Source: a virus
Reading direction: 5' to 3' (one strand)
IMG/VR virus record: IMGVR_UViG_3300025674_000162
Coordinates: 1-35,281 of that record
DNA length: 35,281 bases
In this document: one piece after another, positions 15,927 through 23,247 of the stretch
Layout: every line of letters begins with the position of its first letter
Numbering within the stretch: the stretch's first letter is position 1
Notes under the pieces: model-generated
Seen by the model: only the letters and a program-made list of their open reading frames with translations
Databases searched by the model: none
Told to the model about the DNA's origin: nothing
Position numbers and translations under genes: made by a program

Positions 15927-18900
15927 GTGGCTCCGTCTTCAACAGTAATAGTGTATCCACTTTCAATGACCAGAGGTCCAACCGAGAAGTGATTGAATGC
16001 CTGTCCGCGATGGTTTACAGGAATTGTAACATCTTCTCTAATTGTAGCCCTAGATGTTTTAATTACACCATATGTATCTATCCACTGTTGATCACCGTTA
16101 ATTGCAAAATTGCCCGTCATGTCAAACTGAGCTTTTGGTGTCGCTGTGCCAACACCAACTCTTGTAGTAGAACCAGCACCAACGAAGAAGATAGAGGAAC
16201 CAGCGCCTACTTGGAACGAAGCTCTTCCTGATCCACTACCCAAGAAGTCTGCATCACTAACAGCAACACCAAGTCCAGCATGAGTGTGAAGGCCAACTTT
16301 CTTACCTTCGGTTACTGGTCTAATGTATGATGGGAAAGCGATTTCATTGTTAAATCTCAGTGAGTGACCAGCACCAATGTTAATGTCTCCATTAACATCA
16401 AGAGGATAGTTTGGAGAGGCGTTCTTGACACCAACACGGTTTGTAGAAGCATTGACTACAAAAGTATTGGTATCAACGGTAACGTTGCCAACGACTCCAA
16501 GTGAAGTCAAGTTACCAACACTTGTCAAACTTGAATTAACAACTCCAGATCCGAGAGTAGAGTTAGAGAGAACAGTAGTCCCGTTAATTTGATAGGTATC
16601 TCCCGTTGGGAGATCTAATCCATCACTATCAAGAGTTGCACTACCAACAGTTAAGTTGTCAAGATATGCTCTACTATATCTAAGAGTATTAGTACCAAGG
16701 GTATATGCACTGTCAGTTTGTGGTTGAATTGTTCTAGATGTAGTAACACCAAGAACTCTCAGTCCACTAGCTCTAGCATCAACGAGTGTGGAAATACCTG
16801 TTACACTTAGATTTCTAAGATTGGCCTCATCAAGAGTAATATCACCAGTGACTGTGAGATTTCCACCAACATTAACATTAGTATCAAAAGTAGAAATACC
16901 AGATACCGTCATTCCAGTATTGATGTCTACTCTATCAGTAAAGGTAGCAACACCAACTCTAATTGTTTGGAAAGCAATGTCAGCGAACGTTGTTGTTCCA
17001 GTGAAAGTACAAACACCAGCACAAACAAATGCATCTGCAACAATCGTACCACGAACATCAATACCAGCCTGATCACCAATACGATCAGCACCAGTTGAAC
17101 CCAAACCAACTGTTCTTGCACTGATTTGGAACTCATCGGCTTCAGTAGAAATTAAACCAAATCTCTTCCAACCTTCTTGTGTGTAAATCCAACCAAGATA
17201 TTGGCCGAATGATGGATTGGAATTGAATGTAATATCACCAGTTGTACCAGCAGTTGTTGGTTTTGTTGGTGAGTATGTAATTGTTCTGTTCTCTGACAGT
17301 CCACCGTTGATTTGAATCTGAACGGCCTCAACACCATCGGCACCAGTTGTTGTCAGTTTTTCGGTGATAGTTGTTGGTGCATTGAATTTAACGGTTGTGT
17401 TGTTGTTACCATCAACCGTGATACCCTCACGAACCGTTACACTGTCAAAGATAACGTCAAGTCTAGTTGCAGCACCCGCAGCATCTTCACTTGCACCAGT
17501 TACAGTTGGAATAGGAATGTTGAATGTGGCTTCAGTTCCATCCTGAGAGTTGATGACCTTGTTACCAATATAGAAGTCACCAGCATCATTAACACCAGTA
17601 TAGACCGCAGCACCACCATTGGCAGTTAAAGCCTGACTGAGGAACTGTTCTTCTCTGGAAAGGATTCTATCTTGTTTTTGTGGAAGTGCAGTTGAGTAGT
17701 TACCAGGACCAAAACCAAGATATTCAAACGTATGACCAGATGCACGAAGAATAGAGTGTCTTCTCTTCTCGACGGCCTGAATACGAATCTTCTTGACCAT
17801 CGATCCACCATCATGCGAGGCAGAACGAGATCCAAGTTGTCCTCTCAATACTGTCGCAGCATTTGAAGAGAAGTCAGATGAAACACGGATGATTTCTCCA
17901 TCAATCTGAATATAATCACCTTTCTGGAATCCAGAACTATCGGAAAGAGTTAGAGTTGTTGATGTAGAGTTCAGAGAAGCCGCAGACATTGATGTCTGAA
18001 TGCCCGTTCTGATTGGAACATGTCTTTGACCGATTCTCTCATTACCAGGTTCAGTAATACCACCACGAGCACCATAGTTAATTGGCAGAACAGAACCACC
18101 AGAGGTGTACGCAGCCGCAGCAAATTTAGAAGTAAACTGGAATGTGAATGTATTGACACCGACTCTCTCTTTGACAATACCCTCAGTATTGTAGATTGTC
18201 TGTGCAACACCAACAATCTTGAATGGATTGTTGACATTCAAACCATGAGGTCCAGCAGTCGTTACGGTTACAACACCAACAGAAGGTCCAGAATAAACAA
18301 TACTAGAAATGTCAGGTACAGGACCAGCATACATTACAAAACCAGTCTGCATACCAACCGTGTTCACATCATAGTGACCAGGCCAGTAACCGTTGTTGTA
18401 TGAAATTTCTTTTGGTCTGACTGATGTAATTGTGTGAATACCATTGTATCCACTTCTATAACGTGCAAGAGAAGTACCAACACCAACAATTTGAATCGCA
18501 TCACCAATGTTGTTTGATGTCTTGTTGACGGTTACCCAACCACGAATATGACTTGCAGATGTTTCAACACCAACAACTTCCAATGTATGTCCCACACCAT
18601 ATGCAGAACCACCATCAACAATAGTTACTCCAGTAATTCCACCATTTGCATCGATTGATACATTTGCAGTAGCACCCTTACCAGTTTCAATACCAGCATA
18701 TTGAAGGGTGGCATTATACAAAGTAGTCGAAATACCAGCACCATAATTGATACCACTAGATCCAATACCAACAGAAATAATCTGATTCAGGTTGTGTTCA
18801 CGATCAGTGTAGATTGTGGTGATGCCTTGTGTTGAACCTTGTGCAAAGGTAACAGCAATACCAAGGCCATTAGATACAATGTATCTGTTAGCAAATTCCT

Positions 18901-21900
18901 TAGTAATACTATACTGAAGACTGTTCGTTACAACTTTACCTTGAGGAGTGGCAACAGCGAAACTGGCCGCCTCAGCGGGATCCATCACAAAGTTATCCGC
19001 ATCAAACTGTGGATAAAGGTTCTGAATCTGTTGATTATATTTCTCGTTACTGAATTCATTAACCGTTGGAGAAATACTACTATCAATACAAATCAGGTGA
19101 TAAACGCCATCCTGTTTGTTGTACTCATGAGCTTTGAGAGTCTCCGAACGATATACTGTATATGTGGCCTTTGAGGTTTTTCTGGATACAGTTGGGAGTC
19201 CATCATTTCTTGTTGAAACACTATTGACAAATGTTCCAGGATTATTTGCAAAGGTAACTTCAAATCCTTTAGAACTAGTAATACCAGAAACAACTCTAGT
19301 GATGTTATAACCAGAGTTTCCAACACCAGCAGTATTTCCAGAACTCTTGATGTTTCTCAAAAGAATATCATCACCAACTCTTAAGTTGTGTGGTTTTTCA
19401 GTGACAATTGTGGTAACACCAGTATTAGAATCTCTATCAATACTCTTCAGAATACGAAGATTTCTTTGAATACTACTATTTGGAATGTTGTCAGTAAAAT
19501 CTGTGGCAGTTGTTACTCCAACGGTGCTGGAGTCCTGAATAACATATCCAGCAATAGGTGGTCTAGCGTCAGAAGATTCCTTCGGAAGAACATAACGAAG
19601 TTTATAGATCTTATTATTGATAGATCTAGTATCTTCTTTCCTTTCAATAAATGTCTTATTAGTTCTAGGACCAATAGTATTTTTATTAGCTACAAGAGCA
19701 TTGTAGATTGTATTGACTGTTGGATCTGAAGTTGAATTTACATACCAGTTATTGTTGGTGGTATCGTACTGAATTGGATGTCCAAAGTCTCCAGGAAGTT
19801 TATCAGAAACTCTAGAATTAATTCTCAGTCTACCGCCCTTATTATTGTTAATAGTGATAAAGTTTCCAGATCCACCAAGAATAGCCTCATTCTCAGTTCT
19901 AGCCAGTTTGATCTGGTCACTATTCAGAGTTTCATTTGTTGAGTCATTGGTAACAGCATAGTAAACTTCATTGCTGTCAAGGCCATCAGGCAGAGATCCA
20001 TCATCAGAAATAACACGAACACTCTCACCAGCATAAAGTTTATGTGGAGTTCTAAGTGTAAAGACGCTGTTTGTAATACTATTTGCAGCACCAACAAATC
20101 CAACATCAAACTCTTTCATTCTCGATGGACCCTCAGATCCATCAGAGTTCAACATCTTGATTGGAGCTGAGAATGTTCCAACACCAGCAACAGATACCTT
20201 CAGAAGATCTGGATTGCTGCAAAGTCCATTGATGTTAAAGTCGGACCTGGCACCAATTCTAAATCCTTCAATAACAATAGATGGTGGAACGTCTGGATCT
20301 GTAAAATTATCCAGATAAATTTTAGAAGTTGTTCCGAGACCAACTGGAGCAGTTGTTAGTCCAACATTAATAGGTAACCATTCAACAGATCTGTCGGATT
20401 TTTCTAATCTTTGTGGAGGAACAATGTGAGTAATATATCCTCTATTGTCTCTATTGAATGACTCGTCTTGGAAACCTTCCGAAATCAGAGATTTTGCACC
20501 AAAGTTAGAGTTGGAGTTGGTAATTGAAAGGTCGCCACCAGATTCAGATACAAAGTGTTTTGCATAACCAATAGCAAATACAGAAACAATTTGAATAAAG
20601 GCCTTATTAGATGCCTTTACATGATAGTTTTCATAACTTGGTCTGTAAACTGCGTTTGAATTGATATAGAGTGGTTTTTCACTATCAGGTGCAGTTGCGT
20701 TTGTATCATACCGCCCTGTAGATTCATTATAGAGTAAGAAGGAGTTACTATCCTTTTGAAGACCAACACCAGTATATTGAGCAACAACCATGGACTTAAA
20801 GCCAGTAGCCTTAGATCCATCAGCGTGCATACCACAAAGACCATAAACTGATCTTACAGAACAGTTAAAGATATATGGAGATGCACCAGATACACTATCG
20901 GTATCAGCAACAACAATTTCATCACCATCAAGATCAGGCAGACCATCAAGAGGTGGAGAACTTGTTCTATATGTAAAGATACGGTCAGAAGAAACTCCAG
21001 TTACAGAGAAACTACCGTTATAAATTGAAGGATATGTATTAACACCAGAAACTCTAAATTGACTATCTACAACAAGGCCGTGAGGAGTCGAACAATCAAC
21101 AGTGATTGTAGTAGATGTGTTTGACTTAGATCCAGCACCAGCACGCATACTGGTGATACCAACATTATCACCGAAAACTGGGCCGACAACTTCATACTCA
21201 GGCAGTTTAGGCTGCATGTCTGAGGTTGTTGGGAAATCACCAATAGCACGGCCAGAACTATCACCATAGGCTCTTTGAACCTTATGGTAATACATTGAAA
21301 GGTCGGTAGTGGTGGTTGAAGTACCAATACCAACACCATTTACACCGTCGGCATATTCAAATACCGTAAGTTTATGGTGTGAGAAACCAGGTGTAAATCT
21401 ATTTGTTGTGTAGTTTTTATATACAGATCCGTTTATATCGCCATCATGAATCGTAAATTGCCAGAAGTAACAACCGCCTGTTACACGGAAAATAGCAGAA
21501 CGAAGAATTGCACTGTCTTCTGGATCTGGTACAAACTTTGGTCGAACCATCGTCTTACGAAGATCCAGACCAACAATAGAAACACCGCGAGGTACAATTA
21601 CACCACCCTCTACGGAATTGTACTTGTAAAGATCGTTTGTGGAATCGTCTAAATTATAATTACTTTCGTCTGTTAATTGATCAAGAAGTTGTGAATTTCC
21701 ATTTCTGTCACGATATAATGCAACGCCGCCAGAATTTACTACGTTATAACCAGGCCTGTTGTCAATTTCGTGAGTACCAGGATACAACAGAATGGTGGTT
21801 CTGTTGAACTTATCATTATTTTGGCCAATTTGATATGAAAATCTTGCCGCCTCTAATAGAGCTCTCTGAATAGTTTTGAATGGTCTTGTTAGGGAGTTAC

Positions 21901-22003
21901 CCTGGTTTTCAATACTATCAGTTGCATCAAGATCAGTTGGGTTTACATAAAGAATGTTACCTTCAACGTTCTTAAGGAAATTCTCTAGTCTACTTAAAGG
22001 CAT
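15911..22003 (-). CDS. Very large beta-helix virion protein (2030 aa)
   Basis: Large structural protein, probably a tail fibre or spike; proteins of this type and position in cyanomyoviruses have been named VrlC, a name I give only as a possibility. The frame opens at a TTG at 22051, but I choose ATG 22001-22003: it has AGGA 7 nt upstream, a CTAAATAT late core 36 nt upstream, and the TTG directly abuts the tRNA-Pro 3' end. The first 55 residues hold 'NILYVNPTDLDATDSIENQGNSLTRPFKTIQRALLEA', the usual start of a phage right-handed beta-helix, then 'ILLYPGTHEI' and 'GVSIVGLDLRKTMVRP'. The middle contains many 'LRVGDDILLRN'-type beta repeats. The last 450 residues are fibre-like ('GISTFDTNVNVGGNLTVTGD', 'NRVGVKNASPNYPLDVNGDI'), ending in the cap 'SVGPLVIESG', 'YTITVEDGATWTIV'. 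Paralogous with the 819-residue fibre. Confidence 0.75.
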   Translation of the reverse strand: MPLSRLENFLKNVEGNILYVNPTDLDATDSIENQGNSLTRPFKTIQRALLEAARFSYQIGQNNDKFNRTTILLYPGTHEIDNRPGYNVVNSGGVALYRDRNGNSQLLDQLTDESNYNLDDSTNDLYKYNSVEGGVIVPRGVSIVGLDLRKTMVRPKFVPDPEDSAILRSAIFRVTGGCYFWQFTIHDGDINGSVYKNYTTNRFTPGFSHHKLTVFEYADGVNGVGIGTSTTTTDLSMYYHKVQRAYGDSSGRAIGDFPTTSDMQPKLPEYEVVGPVFGDNVGITSMRAGAGSKSNTSTTITVDCSTPHGLVVDSQFRVSGVNTYPSIYNGSFSVTGVSSDRIFTYRTSSPPLDGLPDLDGDEIVVADTDSVSGASPYIFNCSVRSVYGLCGMHADGSKATGFKSMVVAQYTGVGLQKDSNSFLLYNESTGRYDTNATAPDSEKPLYINSNAVYRPSYENYHVKASNKAFIQIVSVFAIGYAKHFVSESGGDLSITNSNSNFGAKSLISEGFQDESFNRDNRGYITHIVPPQRLEKSDRSVEWLPINVGLTTAPVGLGTTSKIYLDNFTDPDVPPSIVIEGFRIGARSDFNINGLCSNPDLLKVSVAGVGTFSAPIKMLNSDGSEGPSRMKEFDVGFVGAANSITNSVFTLRTPHKLYAGESVRVISDDGSLPDGLDSNEVYYAVTNDSTNETLNSDQIKLARTENEAILGGSGNFITINNNKGGRLRINSRVSDKLPGDFGHPIQYDTTNNNWYVNSTSDPTVNTIYNALVANKNTIGPRTNKTFIERKEDTRSINNKIYKLRYVLPKESSDARPPIAGYVIQDSSTVGVTTATDFTDNIPNSSIQRNLRILKSIDRDSNTGVTTIVTEKPHNLRVGDDILLRNIKSSGNTAGVGNSGYNITRVVSGITSSKGFEVTFANNPGTFVNSVSTRNDGLPTVSRKTSKATYTVYRSETLKAHEYNKQDGVYHLICIDSSISPTVNEFSNEKYNQQIQNLYPQFDADNFVMDPAEAASFAVATPQGKVVTNSLQYSITKEFANRYIVSNGLGIAVTFAQGSTQGITTIYTDREHNLNQIISVGIGSSGINYGAGISTTLYNATLQYAGIETGKGATANVSIDANGGITGVTIVDGGSAYGVGHTLEVVGVETSASHIRGWVTVNKTSNNIGDAIQIVGVGTSLARYRSGYNGIHTITSVRPKEISYNNGYWPGHYDVNTVGMQTGFVMYAGPVPDISSIVYSGPSVGVVTVTTAGPHGLNVNNPFKIVGVAQTIYNTEGIVKERVGVNTFTFQFTSKFAAAAYTSGGSVLPINYGARGGITEPGNERIGQRHVPIRTGIQTSMSAASLNSTSTTLTLSDSSGFQKGDYIQIDGEIIRVSSDFSSNAATVLRGQLGSRSASHDGGSMVKKIRIQAVEKRRHSILRASGHTFEYLGFGPGNYSTALPQKQDRILSREEQFLSQALTANGGAAVYTGVNDAGDFYIGNKVINSQDGTEATFNIPIPTVTGASEDAAGAATRLDVIFDSVTVREGITVDGNNNTTVKFNAPTTITEKLTTTGADGVEAVQIQINGGLSENRTITYSPTKPTTAGTTGDITFNSNPSFGQYLGWIYTQEGWKRFGLISTEADEFQISARTVGLGSTGADRIGDQAGIDVRGTIVADAFVCAGVCTFTGTTTFADIAFQTIRVGVATFTDRVDINTGMTVSGISTFDTNVNVGGNLTVTGDITLDEANLRNLSVTGISTLVDARASGLRVLGVTTSRTIQPQTDSAYTLGTNTLRYSRAYLDNLTVGSATLDSDGLDLPTGDTYQINGTTVLSNSTLGSGVVNSSLTSVGNLTSLGVVGNVTVDTNTFVVNASTNRVGVKNASPNYPLDVNGDINIGAGHSLRFNNEIAFPSYIRPVTEGKKVGLHTHAGLGVAVSDADFLGSGSGRASFQVGAGSSIFFVGAGSTTRVGVGTATPKAQFDMTGNFAINGDQQWIDTYGVIKTSRATIREDVTIPVNHRGQAFNHFSVGPLVIESGYTITVEDGATWTIV

Positions 22004-22039
22004 TTCGCTATCCTGCGGCGTACAAGATTTCTTCTCCTT

Positions 22040-22047
22040 ATATTTAG
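22040..22047 (-). promoter_or_regulatory. T4-type late promoter core CTAAATAT
   Basis: Minus strand GTCTAAATATAAGGAG, 36 nt before the chosen ATG of the 2030-residue protein and 5 nt beyond the tRNA-Pro 3' end. It separates the tRNA transcript from late fibre transcription. Confidence 0.6.
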
Positions 22048-22051
22048 ACAA

Positions 22052-22125
22052 TCGGAATGATAGGATTCGAACCTACGGCCCCTCGCTCCCAAAGCGAGTG
22101 CTCTACCAAACTGAGCTACATTCCG
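22052..22125 (-). tRNA. tRNA-Pro(UGG)
   Basis: Complete cloverleaf: acceptor CGGAATG/CATTCCG (7 bp, with the C1-G72 pair typical of tRNA-Pro), D arm with GGTA, anticodon stem CTCGC/GCGAG with loop TTTGGGA (anticodon TGG, reads CCA), T arm with GTTCGAATC. Discriminator A; CCA not encoded. It follows tRNA-Thr with no spacer. Confidence 0.93.
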
Positions 22126-22202
22126 TGGAGCCACTTGTCGGACTTGAACCGACGACCTACGGTTTACAAAACCGTTGCTCTATCCAGCTGAGCTAAAGTG
22201 GC
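22126..22202 (-). tRNA. tRNA-Thr(UGU)
   Basis: Acceptor GCCACTT/AAGTGGC, anticodon stem ACGGT/ACCGT with loop TTTGTAA (anticodon TGT, reads ACA), T arm CGGTTCAAGTCCG. Discriminator T followed by an encoded CCA (22126-22128), directly joined to the 5' end of tRNA-Pro. Confidence 0.92.
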
Positions 22203-22206
22203 AAGG

Positions 22207-22271
22207 TGTGGATGGCAGGATTTGATACCTGCATACCCTTATAAAGGTGTGTTTCCTTACATCACATCCAC
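22207..22271 (-). ncRNA. Aberrant tRNA-like sequence (possibly degenerate tRNA)
   Basis: A 65-nt tRNA-like fold between tRNA-Thr and the unassigned spacer. The acceptor is a perfect 7 bp (GTGGATG/CATCCAC) with discriminator A and then CCT instead of CCA. The T stem GCAGG/CCTGC is perfect but has an 8-nt loop TATCAAAT. The anticodon region is best folded as CACACC/GGTATG with an 8-nt loop TTTATAAG, which uses bases that a normal D arm would need; GG of a D loop is present (TAAGGAA) but no 4-bp D stem. With a 7-nt loop the anticodon would be TAT, but the stem then has only two or three pairs. It may be a decayed tRNA-Ile-like gene or a D-arm-less variant. Confidence 0.5.
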
Positions 22272-22272
22272 A

Positions 22273-22366
22273 GTTGGGGGGATCCCGACCAGGGCGCGTT
22301 TAAAGTCATCCCGAGACTATTGTATCTAGGCGCACCAGGATAAGTTTTAAGTCTGTCCAAGACTAG
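22273..22366 (-). other. Unassigned spacer in the tRNA cluster with local dyads
   Basis: 94 bp without an ORF or a foldable tRNA. It contains an AGTCT/AGACT 5-bp hairpin next to tRNA-Leu, palindromes GGTGCGCC and GGGATCCC, a doubled TCGGGAT, and an 11-nt match (CAGACTTAAAA) to the anticodon arm of the adjacent tRNA-Leu. It could be the remains of one or two tRNA genes or a stable phage RNA. Confidence 0.35.
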
Positions 22367-22451
22367 TAGGACCTGAGGGACTTGAACCCTCACAAGCGTA
22401 ATGCTCGACAGATTTTAAGTCTGGTGTGTCTACCAATTCCACCAAGGTCCC
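22367..22451 (-). tRNA. tRNA-Leu(UAA)
   Basis: Class II tRNA: acceptor GGGACCT/AGGTCCT (G1-U72 wobble), D loop TTGGTAGAC, anticodon stem CCAGA/TCTGT with loop CTTAAAA (anticodon TAA, reads TTA), long variable arm CGAGCATTACGCTTG, T arm GAGGGTTCAAGTCCCTC. Discriminator A, no encoded CCA. Confidence 0.93.
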
Positions 22452-22452
22452 A

Positions 22453-22527
22453 TGGTAGGACTGTCGGGAATTGAACCCGATTCACACCGTTATAAGCAGT
22501 GGGCCTTAACCAATAGGCGACAGTCCC
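22453..22527 (-). tRNA. tRNA-Ile(UAU)
   Basis: Acceptor GGGACTG/CAGTCCT (G1-U72), D loop TTGGTTAAG, anticodon stem CACTG/CGGTG with loop CTTATAA (anticodon TAT, reads the rare AUA codon), T arm TCGGGTTCAATTCCCGA. Discriminator A followed by an encoded CCA (22453-22455); one base separates it from tRNA-Leu. With UAU itself in the anticodon it needs no lysidine modification, which a CAU-type Ile tRNA would require. Confidence 0.92.
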
Positions 22528-22530
22528 TCA

Positions 22531-22550
22531 AACTCAGAAGAGACTGAGTT
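22531..22550 (-). other. Hairpin between small CDS and tRNA-Ile
   Basis: A 7-bp perfect inverted repeat, AACTCAG/CTGAGTT with a 6-nt loop, covers the stop codon of the 59-residue gene and ends 3 nt before tRNA-Ile. There is no U tract, so it is more likely a stabilising or processing hairpin than a terminator. Confidence 0.4.
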
Positions 22551-22713
22551 GATCTTCGTTGTTTAAGATATATGTGGGTGGATGGAAATTACAATACTCA
22601 TTGAATGTAATCTTCATCTCTTTGAGACTTAAACCACAATGTTTTGCGGCCTTTGGAAGATTCCACTTGGCGGAGAATAACATCTCCATTGATTTACGAG
22701 TTTCAGGTCGCAT
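22534..22713 (-). CDS. Small protein with a helix-turn-helix-like segment (59 aa)
   Basis: ATG at 22711-22713, stop TGA at 22534-22536. It begins MRPETRKSMEMLFSAKWNLP, and the segment 'KWNLPKAAKHCGLSLKEMKI' (16-35) has the spacing of a helix-turn-helix (helix, Ala, Cys-Gly turn, Leu, recognition helix), followed by 'TFNEYCNFHPPTYIL' and an acidic tail. The start overlaps the end of the upstream 70-residue gene by 11 nt, so it is probably coupled to it. It lies directly before the tRNA array. A DNA- or RNA-binding regulator is possible, but the family is not named and the HTH assignment is by eye. Confidence 0.65.
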   Translation of the reverse strand: MRPETRKSMEMLFSAKWNLPKAAKHCGLSLKEMKITFNEYCNFHPPTYILNNEDQLSLF

Positions 22714-22915
22714 TCTTTTCTTCTTTTGATTTTTGGAAGTAAAGTTTGTAGTAACGTTTTTTTATCTCATCAATAGTATTCATATCCTCTTCAAATCCCA
22801 TGTACTTGAGGAGTTGATATGAACCCTCCAACTCACTAATCAGTCTCAGGAGGTTTATTGATGTGACTTTAAATCCACCGAAACGATACGCACGGAAGTC
22901 TTGCGATTCTTTCAT
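22703..22915 (-). CDS. Hypothetical protein (70 aa)
   Basis: A 70-residue basic, helical protein starting MKESQDFRAYRFGGFKVTSI. The first part (FRAYRFGGFKV) looks like a short beta hairpin, followed by helices 'NLLRLISELEGSYQLLKYMGF' and 'DMNTIDEIKKRYYKLYFQ' and a Lys-rich tail. No family recognised. The ATG begins one base after the 3' end of tRNA-Gly, so no separate ribosome binding site exists outside the tRNA; translation may start leaderless after tRNA 3' processing, or the T arm sequence may serve as leader. The next small gene overlaps its stop by 11 nt. Confidence 0.55.
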   Translation of the reverse strand: MKESQDFRAYRFGGFKVTSINLLRLISELEGSYQLLKYMGFEEDMNTIDEIKKRYYKLYFQKSKEEKNAT

Positions 22916-22916
22916 A

Positions 22917-22987
22917 AGCGGGTGGCGGGAATCGAACCCGCGACTGGAGCTTGGAAGGCTCAGATGTTACCCCTACACCACACCCGC
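22917..22987 (-). tRNA. tRNA-Gly(UCC)
   Basis: Acceptor GCGGGTG/CACCCGC, D loop with GGGGTAA, anticodon stem TGAGC/GCTCC with loop CTTCCAA (anticodon TCC, reads GGA), T arm GCGGGTTCGATTCCCGC. Discriminator T, CCA not encoded. The 5' 15 bases are also the last five codons of the 70-residue gene at 22973-23185. Confidence 0.93.
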
Positions 22988-23185
22988 AAGGGTGGTAATG
23001 GGATCACAGTAAATGACTTGTACTTCCTCGTCAAACTCTTTTGCAAGGTTGACCATCTCACGCAGTTCCATGAATTGATCCATGGTTTCACAATCGACAA
23101 TCTGTTTTTCACCATCGGATGAGAACAGATAGAAAGTTCTATAACAAACGTCAATAACGACTTTTGTCAGGTACTCGTCAGTCAT
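22973..23185 (-). CDS. Hypothetical protein (70 aa) overlapping tRNA-Gly
   Basis: The open frame extends up to 23251, but I choose ATG 23183-23185 because GAGAGGT lies 6-7 nt before it and a candidate sigma70-type promoter (23209-23237) lies just upstream inside the longer frame. The 70-residue product starts MTDEYLTKVVIDVCYRTFYL and is acidic with alternating strands and a helix (TMDQFMELREMVNLAKEF) and the strand 'EEVQVIYCDP'; the pattern suggests a small alpha/beta domain. No family recognised. The last five codons overlap the 5' end of tRNA-Gly, so maturation of the tRNA by RNase P would cut the mRNA near its stop codon. Confidence 0.6.
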   Translation of the reverse strand: MTDEYLTKVVIDVCYRTFYLFSSDGEKQIVDCETMDQFMELREMVNLAKEFDEEVQVIYCDPITTLAGVV

Positions 23186-23208
23186 TCGTGACCTCTCATT
23201 ACCTATGT

Positions 23209-23237
23209 ATAATAACACTGTCAGGGGGTTGGGGCAA
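23209..23237 (-). promoter_or_regulatory. Candidate sigma70-type (early/host) promoter
   Basis: TTGCCC (23232-23237), 17-bp spacer, TATTAT (23209-23214) on the minus strand, 24 nt before the start of the 70-residue gene. It is the only good -35/-10 pair I see in front of the small-gene and tRNA cluster and would let this cluster be made by host RNA polymerase before the late genes. Confidence 0.45.
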
Positions 23238-23247
23238 GGCCCAGTGG

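Noticed and set aside
22004-22051. TTG start at 22051 for the large beta-helix protein
   Set aside because: It abuts the tRNA-Pro 3' end, has no Shine-Dalgarno and lies across the late promoter core; ATG 22003 has AGGA upstream.
22207-22271. Calling this a normal tRNA-Ile(UAU)
   Set aside because: With a 7-nt loop the anticodon stem has only two or three pairs and there is no D stem; a proper tRNA-Ile(UAU) is present at 22453-22527.
23215-23245. GC-rich hairpin (CACTG...CAGTG with GGGC/GCCC) as terminator after the hub operon
   Set aside because: The pairing is interrupted and no U tract follows; it overlaps the candidate promoter, so I could not support a terminator call.
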